This document shows, in pieces, positions 49,918-63,980 of a DNA stretch of 64,000 nt. The notes below the pieces were generated by a model. It was not told the DNA's origin, ran no database searches, and worked only from the letters and a program-made list of their open reading frames with translations. The translations under genes and the position numbers were made by a program. The number at the start of each line of letters is the position of its first letter. Position 1 is the stretch's first letter. Origin of the DNA: Vespula vulgaris (Eukaryota; Arthropoda; Insecta; Hymenoptera; Vespidae); NCBI RefSeq assembly GCF_905475345.1, contig NC_066593.1, forward strand, positions 2,662,774 through 2,726,773, in the 5' to 3' direction.

Positions 49918-52639
49918 GTAAAATTACGCAATGCTCTGGTCTACGTTTTCGCATTCGCATACATTTGCATATATTACGTTGGTGTACTTAAAAGTTAAAA
50001 CATTACGGATGATCTCGATGCTTAAAAAATAAATAAAAAAATAAGAAAAAAACAAGAAAAGAAAAAGAAAAAATGGGAAACAAAAACAAAAAAAGGGAAA
50101 AAATTTTAAGTTCGAAAATTCCTATTTCTTTAATTCAATGTTTAATGATTAAAATTTCGACTGAACTAATCTTCCATCCGTGCTGAAGAACTTTCGTGCT
50201 CCTTCGTGAATGTTTAACGATATGGAAAATCGGAACGAGTCCGACGTTCTCGGAAGCATAGAGGAGACATTAAAAAGATTTTCTAGAAGATTCGAGGCTG
50301 TCCGAGTCTCGAGAACGGTCTAGGGAATTTGGCGAGTATTGGAAACTTGGAGAAGTCTCGAGATTCGAGATAGTCCGAGAGGTTCCTCGCGTACATCGAA
50401 TAACTCTCATACTTGCATAGCCTTCCTAATAATAGAAAAGAAAATAGAAAGGGAATAATAATAGTAATATTATATAATCTTATAATGAATTTTAATTATG
50501 AAAAAACGAATAAAACAGACATATGATATATTTTTAAGAAACTAACGATAAATAAAAATATTGTCTTTCAGTTTATATGTTTTGCATATGTGTGTATTTG
50601 TGTTTGTGTATTGTGTATGTTGATAGGAAAACATAAAATTAGAACGCAATATCACAAACAAAGTGTATATAATTAGACTCGAAGAGAGTAATAAGACATT
50701 TCAAATTTTCTTAATGATATAGAAGAACGATAAGTTCGAAAATGAACTTTTGAGAAATAACGATAACCGAGAGAACATTGGGTTTCTGTTTAAAATATTA
50801 TTATACGTATGTAAATAGGAAAACGTTGAAGTCTCTTGAACTAAATTAAAATGAATATAATTAGACAAGAAAGGCATTGCAATAAAATGAAATAATTTAC
50901 TATTTTATCTTACTAAAAACGAGGAAACATAAATATTATATCGTGCTTTGAAAGCAAAACAAAAATCAAAAGAAAAAGGAACAATGAATGCATGGGTTAA
51001 TTTAAACGAGTACACAAAGATTATCCTCGTCTTTCTTAAATGAATGAAAGAATAAAAAAAAAAAGAAAAGAAAAAAGGATTACAAGGTAAATGCCGAAGA
51101 GCGTAATTACCTCTTTTGTTAAATTCTATTAATTCTAATCACCAAAAGAAGCCTCGAAACCTCTTCGTTCCTTCCTAACGAAGCTTTTACCAAGATTTTC
51201 TTGCTCTTGAAGGACCGTCCGACCACGAAAGCCAAGATCCAGAATTAGAGAGGAAAGGAGAAATAAAGGATATCTTTCCTTTTTTCGACTCCTCGTATTT
51301 TTCCTCGGCTGCTCGAAACTCGAAACGAAAAGAAGGCGTTGGCTGGCCGTCTTGTACATCGCCGACTGTTTCGAGCACTTAAGAGACCGGTGGGAAATTA
51401 TTGCGTTCTTACGTTTCTCTTTTTATACCTCTCCATTTACAATACTTTGTATTTCACGACGAGAAAAGAATTCAGTAGGAAAATCAAATAGTTAGATTTA
51501 TTCATTGATCGCAATTTACAAATACTTTTGATATTATTATTTTACTTCCATTTAAATGTTTATTTATCATCGAATATATTCTATCAATCTGTCAGATCTA
51601 AGAAATTTTAACAACAAAAGAAAACCTAGCAAAGTCAATTAATCAATTCTATTATATATGTCATTGTCACGTTTTTTTTTTCTTTTTACTTTATTTTAAT
51701 GAAGTTCACGTTTTTCAAAGTAAAGAAAAAAGAGAAAAGAGAAAATCTTTACAATCGTTTGATTTGTCACGATACAGCGAAGGAATCAATCCATATGATT
51801 GAAATGTCGTTAAAAAAAAAAAGGAAAAAAATAATTGAAAATTCGATTCGATCGCGAGACAGGACAAACCGCAGGAAATTAGAAAAATCTTTTCTCGAAA
51901 CGGAATTTGACGATCGGCAACATTTCCAAGATAGTTTATCTGTTGGAAAGGTCCGTCCTCAACAAGATATAAGATTCGAAGAAAGATTCCATCTGTATTC
52001 TCTCGAGGAATATGTAATTTCCGACGGACGTTCCTATATTCTATTCTGCGTGCACTCGAGCATACCAGATTAGCATCGAATGTATTTGTGTTTTGTTACT
52101 ACGGAAAATCTACCTTGTATTACACGTAAAGGGCAAATGTCTTGAGGCTAGAAATTCCTTTTTCTTATACCTTTCATACTTAAATTATACGAGACGTATA
52201 ATTTCAAAGTTATAAAATCTTATAAATAATCTTTGTTTTTTTGATAAAATAGATCGAATATTCTTCTAAATTTTATTAAATTTTTAATTTATTTACAGAT
52301 CTCCCAGAAATTGGCGAGATATATAAAATTTAACTTTATGATTGGATTTGTGATAATAAAAAAAAAAGAAAAAGAGAAGAAGAAAAAGAAGAAAACTTTA
52401 GAAACTCGGTTATCAGTAAAAATTTGTGCGTGTCTTTATAAAACTTTAATTATACATTTCAAAAGAAAAGGTTGATACAATATATACGCTTACTTTTGTG
52501 AATTATTAACTACGTGTGTCTTCTATCTTTAATCTATTTCCGAGCTTAAGAAATATTTGCGTTCCATTATTTTACCAGACTTCCATTAACGACACAATAT
52601 TGTACGTGGTTATCGAAGCGTAAAGTATTATTAAACCGC

Positions 52640-52760
52640 TTAATACAACAAAGTCCTTTGTTTTAATTAAAACGTTCGGCCCACTGGTGTGCTGTATATT
52701 CGTCTGATAATAACATAAACAATGGCTTTTGTTGCGTATCAGGTAAATAAGCTAATTAGT
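52640..52760. promoter_or_regulatory. SOX- and homeodomain-like palindrome cluster
   Basis: AACAAAG-TC-CTTTGTT (52647-52662) overlaps the 12-bp palindrome TTTTAATTAAAA (52661-52672). About 45 bases later AACAATGG abuts CTTTTGTT (52718-52733), a second convergent SOX-like pair, followed by TAAGCTAATTAG. Motif matches are visible; enhancer function is inference. Confidence 0.4.
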
Positions 52761-53703
52761 ATGAACACCCCTCAGGGAGGGACGCGTGCTTAACGGATCG
52801 TAAATACTCTTAAATAATCGATTTCTCGTCTAGGTGTTCCTTCAAGACGCATGTATTAATTACGTTTAAAATTCGTTTGACGGTATGAGATAACTTACTC
52901 CGTGAAAATTTGCCTTCAAACGAACGAAATTATAGTACGAGTATCCAAAAAGAAAAATAACAAAAAACAAGAAGCATAAATACGCATCTTCGATTTTAGT
53001 GATATCCGTGCCAATGATAATAAAAAATCTCTTTAATCTTCTAATTTCTCCATAATGAATGAAATAAAATTAATAAACTTTCTACGACTCATTTTTTCAA
53101 CTCCTAAAAAAAGAAAAGTATATAATATAGAATTTACCCTTGCAATACTAAGCTTACACTTTACTTTGTGGCAAAATAATCAAATACGATTTTGATGATA
53201 CGAGATTTTTTTTCTTTCCTTCAATACCAATAATCCAAAAATGATTATAGAGAATTGGTTTTTTAATAATTTCTTATAAACAATACGAATAGAAGAATAT
53301 CATTCGAAGAAAAGCGTGCATCGAATAAATATTTATCGATAACCTTGATCTTCTTTGAAGATATAAGAAAATCTTTGTTCTCAAATCGCGGAACATATGT
53401 ACGTAGATGTCAAAATTCTATGTAGTTTTCATCAGTAATATATACATATATATGCGAATGCTTGTTGAATAACGAAACAGTTGTGTCTTACTTTGAAGTT
53501 AGGCGCGTTCGACTCGCTTAAGAGGATTCGTTACAATAGAAGCGTTCATCAGACTACTCAACGGCTTGCGAGTCTGGCGAGTATCTATCTATTTAATTAA
53601 CGGCGTTCCATTTGCTTTCAATCTACCTGTGAACTTCCTTTGCCCTTAGCGTGCGGTTAGCGTGCAGTCGCGTAATGGAACGAAGCCATAAGCTCTTTCT
53701 CGG

Positions 53704-54020
53704 TCTCTCTCTCTCTCTCTCCCTCCCCCTCTCTTTGTCTACTTTACCACGAGGGAAACGTTGTCCACTTCTACATCTCCTTAACAGTATCGATCGTGTT
53801 ATAGTTAATAAATCCTCTTTGATGTATCACGATGAAGCATTACGATGTTCTAATTCAGCAAAAGGAAATATGTATATATATTTTTTTATTTTAATTCTGT
53901 CTTTTCTCTCTCCCTCTCTCTCTCCCTCTCTCTCTTTGTTTCTTTCTCTTTTCATTTTTTCTTTGTCTGTCTGTTCGTCCGTTTATCTGTCTGTCTGTCT
54001 GTCTATCTATCTCTCTCTTT
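53704..54020. repeat. CT-rich runs and (CTGT)n
   Basis: CT runs at 53704-53735 and 53908-53940, and CTGT/CTAT units at 53964-54012. The plus-strand frame across them (53651-54040) is a repeat translation. Confidence 0.9.
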
Positions 54021-56147
54021 TTTTTTGTTATTCCTTTTAAAAACGTAAAGGTAATTAATGAATTAATTTATAATTTACTCTTGTTATTATATATAATTAA
54101 TTAGAGAGAAAGAAAGAAAATATTACACTTTGAATATTATACTTCTTATTTTGTCTCCGAAATCTCGACGAGCATACACGTATGCCTCTTTGATGATCAT
54201 TATTATGCATCTATCCTCTTCGTTAAAATCCTTCCTTCGAATTTATTCACTTCCATTTTACAATTCGAACGCGAATTAATTATGTTAACGATGTTTCGGA
54301 ATTAGTATCTATCGGCTTGGAAATGTCGGAGTTGATTCGTGAGTTCGATTGAAATAAAATCGAAGAAATTCCTGGAAGAACGGAAAAAATAAAAAGGAAC
54401 AAAAATTCTTATTGAATGGAGATGGAACGGCTACTCGACCGTTAAAAAATGCATGCGACGCTTCGTACAAAGCGTCGGTTGCACGACGTGCATGCCGGCA
54501 ATTTTTCGACGTCATGCTACTTCCTCCCGTCCACATTGGAATTTAGTCGAGTGTTTTCTCGAGAAATGTTTCGAAAACAATTCGATTCGTCGATGGAAAA
54601 GACGAAAGGAATCCTATCTACAGTATTGTGACTTTTAATCGATAAAGAAAGAAACTTCCCTGAAGTTGACTCGACGATTGTACGATAATATATAAAAATA
54701 AGCTAAAAAATGATATATAAAAATCTATTAATATATTATGAATATATTAATCATATAATATCAAATATTATAATATAATATTATATTAAGAGAAAAAAAT
54801 AATATGTACTGAGGATCATAAGTTTAATCGGAGCTTAGAGATGAGTTAGATCTAAATCTAACCCAAATTCGTTGTTTTCTATAAATCTATATATCACGAT
54901 TGGAAAGAAGCCAAGCGATTGTTCGAATTATGGGATTAATCGTATGCACGATAGGATGCTATTGATGGCCTCGAGACTCAACGTGGCGTTAAGCAATAAA
55001 TTACCAATCGTGGTTGCGCACACGCGTCGCTTGTGAATTCTCGTTCATCGATTGACAGAAGTGAAGAGACAAAGCAGGTGTGTATGCTCGATAAGGTTTC
55101 GTGTTTACCAAACAACACGACACAAGGGTTATGTTTAAGAAATTTTTATTTTACTATCTATTTTCTTGCCGTATCGATTTTGAGTGTTAACTCGAATTCC
55201 AAGGGAATCGGTAAATACGATGAGAGAATGATTTTGTTTATTACTGAATCGTAGAAAAAAAATTTCTTTCTTTTTTTATTATATATAAAAGCTTTTGTTA
55301 ATTATTAATTTTATGAATCTTATAAATGATATCAATCGTGTTACGCTTTTGAAAAAAATGGAACACTGATCATCGATGTTGATTTGGATCAATAATCATG
55401 ATCGAATCGCGGATTAAGCGTGACAACATCTTCTGTGAAATATTTATGCGAGTATTTTGATGATAAGCTGATAGCCTAATACGTTGCCATTATCAATGCT
55501 TATCATGGACCTCGCAGTGTCTGCTATCCTCTAACACGAAATTAGCTGTCGCACGATTCCCAAAGGAATCGACCCGAAATGCAACGCGTATGTAACGGAC
55601 TCTAATCTCCGGTCAGCCTTACGTTGTTGCTTCTAAAGCTCTTACGTTGAACGTAATCTCCTGCCAGGACGTATAATAATTTCAACCATTTCGAAAACTA
55701 GATTAGTCGATTAACTATCGAAAAATTGTAAAAAACCGAATTATTTCTACAAAATAGTAATATTATTTATTGTTAACACTGAGTTGTGGTTTAACAATAA
55801 ATATATTTCTGATCTTGAGAAGTTAAACAACTGTGCGTAGAATTATTGATAGAAATAATTAATCGATATAATCCTTGACAAATGCATAACATCTGATTAA
55901 CACGTATGTATGTTGTAATAATATATGTCTAATTAACAAATATAATCTGTGGCTTAATATCGTGTGAATACATAAAAATGTAACCACATAAAATATGTTC
56001 ATAATAAAACAATGAGAAAATGTAAAAATAATAACGATAAGAACGAAAGAAAGAATATATAAATTTAATTCATTCCATATTGCAGAATATTCCAATATTC
56101 CGGAACAAATTGTTCGATTGATTTTATCGAGTGATAAAAAGAGTTAA

Positions 56148-56148
<1 letters not shown>

Positions 56149-56187
<39 letters not shown>

Positions 56188-56222
56188 TATACGTATATAT
56201 AAATATAAATATATATATATGT
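56149..56222. repeat. (AAT)n followed by TA-rich run
   Basis: About twelve AAT units, then TATA/TAAATA units and a short TG run. Confidence 0.95.
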
Positions 56223-57879
56223 GTGTGCACAAAGTATTACTTCAATGAAATATTTAATATTAAGTTAATCAATAAGTGATGCATGTCTGTATATTAAAAA
56301 TATTGAGTAAAAAATACTGAAAATTCTGTATCGAATTCACTGGAAGGTATCTATTTAATTTAAAACAGATTTAATTCGTCGTTAAGTTTGTATAAAAATG
56401 TTGTGTGGGATTCAACGAGAGACCGATCTTTCGCCTAACTTTTCATCTCTTCGATGTTTACTTTATATTCTTTTAAATTACTTTTAAATTCTTCGATATC
56501 ACGAAAATACGTATACCTCATCGTCGTGCATGCATAATAGCGAAATTATAGTTATTTCGGAGTTTCGCACGGAGCACAAAAATCAACCGTATAATTTTGC
56601 GATAAGCGGTCGGCCGTGAGAGAGCCATCGCAACCGAAACGAACAGGGACTCCGGAGTCTATTCTCGCGAAACGACGTAGAATAAGCGAGCTTATTCGGA
56701 TTTTCATGCATATTTTTCGACGTTCTCTCGGTCTCTCTATGAACTCACTACGACGAGTGATTGGTTGACCGCAATTCATTTTTTTTTTCATAATGTTTTA
56801 TTTTCTTCGAATAACGTTTTTTCTTTTTATAGATAGACGCAGATGAATCATTCCATACAATAAACAACACGTATGTGATTCAATAAATCGATTTCTCTCG
56901 ACTCAATTAAAATATAAAAAATTTCATTTCCAATTGTCCTATAACATATGAAAATATAATTATTACAAATAGACCTGTTAGAACGACGATGGAACGTTAG
57001 GATAATTATATTAATTAATAAATCCTTGAAATTAAATCGCAAGTGAAAAAGAATCATAAAACGTAGCAAAAGTTTATTCGAATCTTTTACATAGACGCTG
57101 CACTATGTGTACTATTTTCGTTCAGTGTCGATATTCAATGAATAACTATTATTTAAACGAACAATGAAACTATTCGTTATTTCAAAATATATCGAAAATA
57201 TTTTTCGATGAAGCCATTTCCTATTATTTTGTTGACATCTAACGTCTTCAAAAGAATTTCGCAACAATAACTTTTTTAAAATGTTTAGTTTGATGGGGAA
57301 TGAAAGGAATTTTTAAAATTAAAAATGAGAGAAAAAGAAGTTATAGTATTTGTGGATTCATTTGATCGGAAACTTTATGGTACCCATTGAAAATCAATGC
57401 CTGCGCGAGTTTATCGTTTACTGCGATCAATCGAGCGGATTTGACGTCTCTCTTCAAGAACACATTTCCCGAGTTAGTGGATCGATCGCATTGTCGAACG
57501 GTCATTGTCCCTGCCCTTCCGGTACGTTTTTCTTCTTATTTTCCTTCCTTAGAAAAGACGTCTTTTAATGCTACGGATTGTTCTTATTCGACACGAACGA
57601 CCTAAGAGGAAGTCTCGCCTGCTGAAAACAGGATCAATAAAGATTAAGGAATCTCCGAATCTTTGCACTTAATTACTTTATCTTGACATCGATCTTATCT
57701 CTTCAATGTTCTTTAAATTACCTTTAAGATTTTATAAAAGATATATATTTTTCATGGACGTAATAATATTTTTTTGAAATGTCGATATAAATATTAATTG
57801 TTTAATTTAATGAAGTATATAGGATTAAAATATTTTTATAATATCGATTTATTTTTGCTTTGACGTTAATTAATCATAC

Positions 57880-58150
57880 CGCTTAATGCTAAAGGGTCTC
57901 AGGAAAGAATCGTTTCTTATAAAATATCCACAGCCCGCTCGTTAAACAATATGAACTATTGAACCACTGGAATAAACCATACACCTACGGGAACAAAATA
58001 TTTATACACCTAAGGTTAAATGTGCAGCTTCTACGTTTAAGATGGAAACTAGAAAATTCATATGCAGGAAGCTTATAATTAATGCAAACCTTTGGCATGG
58101 TCTACGGTATGCTCAAGAATAGTAAATTTCCTTATACCCTATTCTTAGAT
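57880..58150. other. Repeat-free intronic island, candidate conserved element
   Basis: About 270 bases of complex sequence with no simple repeat and stops in every frame, containing an octamer-like TAATTAATGCAAAC at about 58077. A regulatory role is inferred from texture only. Confidence 0.25.
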
Positions 58151-59185
58151 ATTGGTTGAAAAGATAATTATCACAAGCAAGACAACTTAATGAGTAGAAC
58201 TACAATGTCATATTGTAAACATGTTAAACTATATAGTAAATAATTTAAGATGACAGAATGAATCAGGAGCAATAAAAAATTATTTAAATAATTAATAAAA
58301 ATAAGGAATATAAAATAAAAACGGAGATACTTCAAGATACTTTCGCATTAAAAAAGTAAAGAAGAAAATAATTAATATTTGTATTACAAATATCATTAAT
58401 CACGCGGTTCCTCTTTACATATGTCCCATCGCGCAAATTTAACATTCTCGCGCGATAAGAAAGAGTTATGTTCGTAACCTACAATAAGTCATACGTCATA
58501 CAAATATCAGTAATAAAATTACACAAAGGTTCATAAAATTTCGTTATATTCGAAAGGCATTTTCTACGGTCACTATATATAGCTGTGCTTTAAATTAATG
58601 TTCCAGAGACACGCACACATACATACATATACACACACAGATATACACATATAAACGCGTACGTTTCGCGTATCCGCTTTGAACCGTTCATTCGTGTTCG
58701 TTCGGAAACTCGAATTAATTCGAGTCGAATCCCCTTCCTCGTTCTCTTTTCTTTCTCCTTTTTTTCCCTATCTCTCAAAAATCGATATCAATTTACACGT
58801 AACAAAAAACGGCGTTAATGTCAGTGGCACAGGAAAATGGAGACTACGATGTCCGTGTATGAACGTGAAAATTCATATTGGACGGTGCAATATCCTGCAA
58901 TTCGAGGTCGTTCGAACAATCAACGCATACGATCGAGTTGTTTCAGAGGCCAAACGTGTTCCAAGAACTATCCTTGCCTACGTTCGATCCTTTGACGAAG
59001 TTTCTGCATTCAGAACGAATCACGCACAATGACTACGATGATATCGTTCCATACTACTACTATAGGCACAACTTTGAGCGAATTCGCAAATAAACTTTTC
59101 TCGTTCAAATCGTGAAACGATCTTAGATATTACTTCAGAAGTTAGAATGAATAAGTATGGATTGGAATACTAAATTGAATTAGAA

Positions 59186-59237
59186 TATATATATATATAT
59201 ATAATATATAAAGAGAGAAAGAGAGAAAGAGAAAATA
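59186..59237. repeat. (TA)n and GAGAAA repeat
   Basis: TA run (59186-59208) followed by GAGAAA units. Confidence 0.9.
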
Positions 59238-60547
59238 CATATTAGATATTATATATTCGAATATTAGATTAAATTAAAGTAAAAAAATATACCTGTTAGA
59301 TATTTATCTTTATAAATCGTACGATAGTCCTTCTGATAATAATTAAAACTGTATAAAATAATTACGACGAAGCTGACAGAGATCGAGTCAGTTAAGATTG
59401 TTAAAAACTCAAGAAAGATCCTTGGTAAATCGTAATCTTTAGTCCAATTCGTGTAAAACAATTCGTAATGAGAAAAGAAAAGATGGGAAAATCTTTTAAG
59501 AGAGATAAAACCAAGGGAAAAGTTTTCGAGTTTTCTATCGACGTGCAAACTAGATAGAAACGAAGAATCGGATAAATAGGAAAGAGAATGTCAATGATTT
59601 GCGACGCTTTTAGCTTAGCCAATGATTCGACGCAAATTTAGTCATCCGCATGCACGACCAAGAAAGTTCTCAGTTCAAATGCAAGCCAAAGGGAAGAGCA
59701 AACACAGCTTCCGCTCGTTCACTCGTTCGATTCCTCTTCCCTCGAGCTTCCCGCACTACTATCCTTTGCCTTTGTTATTTGCGCGGAACTAAATTGAATG
59801 GTAGAACGACAGGGCTCATTGACGTTAATCCTATACTCATCGCCATTGAAAGTACATTTTTGTCATTCGCCTAACGGGAAAGCTATTCCTAGAACTCCCT
59901 CGGGGATTTCTTCGAGAACATCAGGAACATTTGGAAGAACGTCTTTCGATCTCTTTTCCGATGACGAGTACCTATGATGTTCCCTGAAAAAGCCAAGAAA
60001 TAGATTTCCTTCGTTTTTTCGATAATGGCAATGAATTGAAATTTCTGAATGCTTCGATTCTCTTATCTCTCATAGAAAGCTATTGCAAATTTTAACTTAC
60101 TTGTTCTTTCTCTTTTTCTTTTTCTGATTTTTTGTTTTCTTTTCTCCTTTTTTTCCTTTTTCTTTCTGACATTTTCCTTACTTCTTTCACCAATGATCGA
60201 TTTTATTTCATTTCTTTCCAAGCGAGAATTTCATAAGGGAATGAATTTTGTCCTTCACAATACGCTTAAGAAAGGAAAAAAGAAAATAAAAGATGATTGT
60301 CTCGTGTAGATAAACGTGAAAAATTAATCGTACGAGAGCACGTAGGTACAATTTCTTTTCTGTGAATCTTTGAATCGGTCACGTTGCTGTCGGCAAAGAA
60401 CGAGAAGGAAAAAAGAACGTGGAATGAGAACGGACGCTGTATTGTCGTCGAGGCTCGACCCAAATATTTCTAAGCGACCGATTTATTATATCGCCGGGGC
60501 ATCCGGACGTTTCGTTCGTTTCCGCGATAAATCCGAGTCGAGTAACC

Positions 60548-60620
60548 AAAAAAAAAGAAAAAGAAAAAAAGAAAAGGAAAGAGAAAGAAAGAAAGAAAGA
60601 AAAAATAGAAAAAAGAAAAC
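60548..60620. repeat. GAAA-type polypurine tract
   Basis: About 70 bases almost entirely A and G. The overlapping open frames are repeat translations. Confidence 0.9.
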
Positions 60621-61536
60621 AACCTGAAAGACTGTGGACACGATCGTTTACGAGCCATTGAACCAAATCGTATTATGGGTGGTACTGTTGAGGGTGAGAG
60701 TAGAAAGAGGTTCGACAGGGCATTGGGTAAGAGGTTACGCTTGTGTTTTACAAATTGGCACTCTTCCTGGACCTCGAATTCAATCGAAGTAACTCTCTAC
60801 CAATATCTCCTCGAATCCACCAAACGAATACAAGATCTCTAATTGAAGATAATTGTTCTAATGTACGAGCACGAGAATCATTAAATCTTTTTTAATGAGC
60901 TCGATGTTCACCCTCAGATACTCATTCTCATATAGCACTCGAATTGTAAATAACAATAAGAAAAAGAAAGAGAAGAAGAAAAGAATATGAAATAAGGATA
61001 ATGAGAAAAATAAAAATAAGTTATATATTCTCAAGTTCGATTCGTCAAGTGTCATAAAATTAAAATAGATTATCGTTAGTTTTATTAGCAACGAAATTGC
61101 ATAGAAATTTTTATGACTTATTATCTTTACGTTGTATACAAATATTTATTAATGACCGATATTTAAGATTATTTATATACCTATAATCGTATGTCATTAA
61201 ATTTACACATTACATCCGCCAAATAATCTTGCATTTCATATTATTAATTGAATATTGATTAAAAATATTCATTACAACAAGTTTTAATTTAATTATTCAG
61301 TTAACTTTATCTCTCTAATTATATATTAAAACAATCTAAATATATACATATGTACTTATATATCTATAATTAAATATGATTACTTAATTATGTAAATATA
61401 ATCAAACATCTGGCCCATAATCTATTGATATAATTACTATAATATTATGCAATTATTCCATTACAATTATTCTATTTTTGCTCTGTTGAATTAGTCATTT
61501 AAATTATACATATATAATATATACATATATACATAT

Positions 61537-61643
61537 ACATAGAGAGAGAGAGAGAAACAAAGAAAGAGAGAGAGAGAGAGACAAAGGGAGAAAGAGAGAT
61601 AAGCTGCTTAACTTTTGTGAAACGAGAGTAGAAAACAGTGTGT

Positions 61644-61693
<50 letters not shown>

Positions 61694-61720
61694 AGAGAAA
61701 GAGATATGGAAAGAGAGAGA
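61537..61720. repeat. (GA)n cluster
   Basis: GA runs at 61540-61600 and 61647-61691 with AAAG interruptions. Confidence 0.95.
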
Positions 61721-63564
61721 AAAATATGGAATACTTTTTAAATCTCCAACGAATGTTTCAAGCGTTCGTGAGTTAAGGAAAATACGTAAGCGTCGTGAGT
61801 CGCGAGTCGACGTCGTGGAAAACGTTGCCGTGAATGGAGAAAGTTCTCTCTACTCCTTTCGAACGTTGGAACACCGTTCTGTTGTGTCGTAGTCCCGTAA
61901 ATTGTAAGAAAATTTATGGTTCTCGGTGACGGTTACGCTTGGTGTACCTCTTGCCCCGTGTGAAAAGCCTCGGACGACTGCAATAAGTGCCCAACTTCAA
62001 GAAGAATTTACTGCCCCGACTCTAAATGGCCAATAAACCGTTACACTATCCGTTCGGCCGAGTTTCCTATCGGTTTCGTACACTCTTCCATATGTGTGTC
62101 TAAGTATGTATGTGTATCTATGTGTAAATAAATATATATATATATATTTAACTACAAATATATTTTTCCTTTTATATTCTTTTATTATTAACTTTTATTC
62201 TTTTTTTTTATTATACGTATAAAAGTAAAAAATACCTCTCGTACGTCTCTGATGATAAATTTCAATGTCCATAATCGTTCTACGTATTTCCTCTCGTGTT
62301 ACTAATTGTCGACTACTACGTCCCATTTTCTGATTTCATTTATATGACCTATCCTTATGTATCGCCTTTCAATTATTTCAAAACATCCACGTTAACGATC
62401 ACACCTCCCTATTGCGTATATTCGATGAAATATTTCTCAATGAAAATGTAAATATTTATGTTTGCCATTGTGAGATGTACCAAAGAAATATATTTTAGTA
62501 ATCTATCATGTTTTATTGTACATTTATATAAAAACTTCTCCGTCAATCACATTGTTGTATTTTATATAAAAGGAACATATATTTTGTCAATGTCAAATAT
62601 CCTGTTACGATATATGTATTATATATACCCAAGTACGTATGCATAGAAGATTATCGTGAAACATCGATTAAAATATCCTCTAAAAATGTTCAAAAAGCTG
62701 TTGTCTCTGGAAGCAGACAAGCGGGAGATATATGTCTATCATTCGAAATGTTACGGGGAACATAGCCATCACGGAAATTGACGTAATAAAACCAGTAGAA
62801 GTTGCAGCATGATTATTATCGATATCCAATCGTGCAATAGCGCCAGAGTTCACGAAATACAGACGTATCGATGAACCTTATCGAGTACGACTTTCGACTT
62901 CAATTCATATTTCGAAAATGGAGATAAATTGTCCCGGAGCCATTTCGTCGCTTTACGCGAAAAAAAAGTCATTTTCTTAATCTATATTCTATACTAACAA
63001 GAGGTGGAAGTGTAAATTTTCTTCTTCGCGAAGTACCATTTATATGAAATGAATGTAGTTTAAAGAGACAATTATGGGAATACAAATATTTGACCCTGAG
63101 GGTTTTCCTTTAAAACGGATGATTTTAAAGATTAAAACTGTGAAATTTTCGTATAGATTAACCAATTGGCAGATTAACAAATCTTACTTCAAAGAATAAA
63201 GTGAAAAAAATAAATATATAATTACATTACCTTAAAGTTATTACATTTCGATAAAAATTATACACATCAATGTCTTCGAAGAAGAAAAATTGACAATTTA
63301 ATTATCCGACTTCGAAGAGACATGTACTATAATCAAAAATTAATAAGTTTCGATTGGATTAGAAAGTCATGCGGTATTGGATTCAATTAAAATCACTAAC
63401 GCGAAATCTCTCTTTATTATCACATTAAGCCATGTTATGATGAAACCCGTTGGCGAATTATTCCACGTGATGGTACGAATATACGTGCGATAATAAACGA
63501 GAGAAATGTTCGGCTGACAGCTCGTCGAACGTTCATCGAGAAATAATAACAATAATGCGACGAC

Positions 63565-63640
63565 GTTGGGAATGACAATAACAATAATAATAATAACAAA
63601 AACAACAATAACAATAGTAATAATAACAGTAATGATAATG
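63565..63640. repeat. (AAT)n/(AAC)n trinucleotide repeat
   Basis: AAT and AAC triplets over about 75 bases. The minus-strand poly-Ile/poly-Leu frames across it are repeat translations. Confidence 0.93.
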
Positions 63641-63755
63641 ACACCGCGTGGAAATCCGCGTATCCTAAAATCTAGCATTTGCAAACGTAGTAATATTTCT
63701 CTTTCGTGAGTTCGAGTTAAATTCACCAAGTTGCTCCAGATATCCTCGCGAGGAG

Positions 63756-63980
63756 AATAGAGAGAATATAAAAAAAGAGAAAAAAGAAGAAGAAGAGAAA
63801 GAAAAAAAAGAAAAAAGAAAAAGGATAGAAAAAGATGAGAGAATATAGACAAGAAGAGAGGGGAGGGGACAGAAGGTAGAGGCGGGGAGGGGTGGGGGTT
63901 GCGTAGATGAGGATGGGAAACGAGGAATGGAAGAGAAAAATTCTAGTGGGCGAGCAGTAGTGACGAAGAAGAAGGAAAAG
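63756..63980 (+). repeat. Long polypurine tract with G-quadruplex motif
   Basis: About 220 bases strongly biased to A and G on the plus strand. Within it, G-runs of at least four lie at 63860-63863, 63865-63868, 63884-63887, 63889-63892 and 63894-63898, enough for a multi-tetrad quadruplex. Confidence 0.85.

Noticed and set aside
51699..52073. 124-codon basic plus-strand open frame
   Set aside because: The N-terminal half is Lys-rich translation of poly-A-type sequence and no family is recognised; treated as chance.
63367..63852. 161-codon minus-strand frame with poly-Ile/Val stretches
   Set aside because: The hydrophobic block is the translated AAT/AAC microsatellite.
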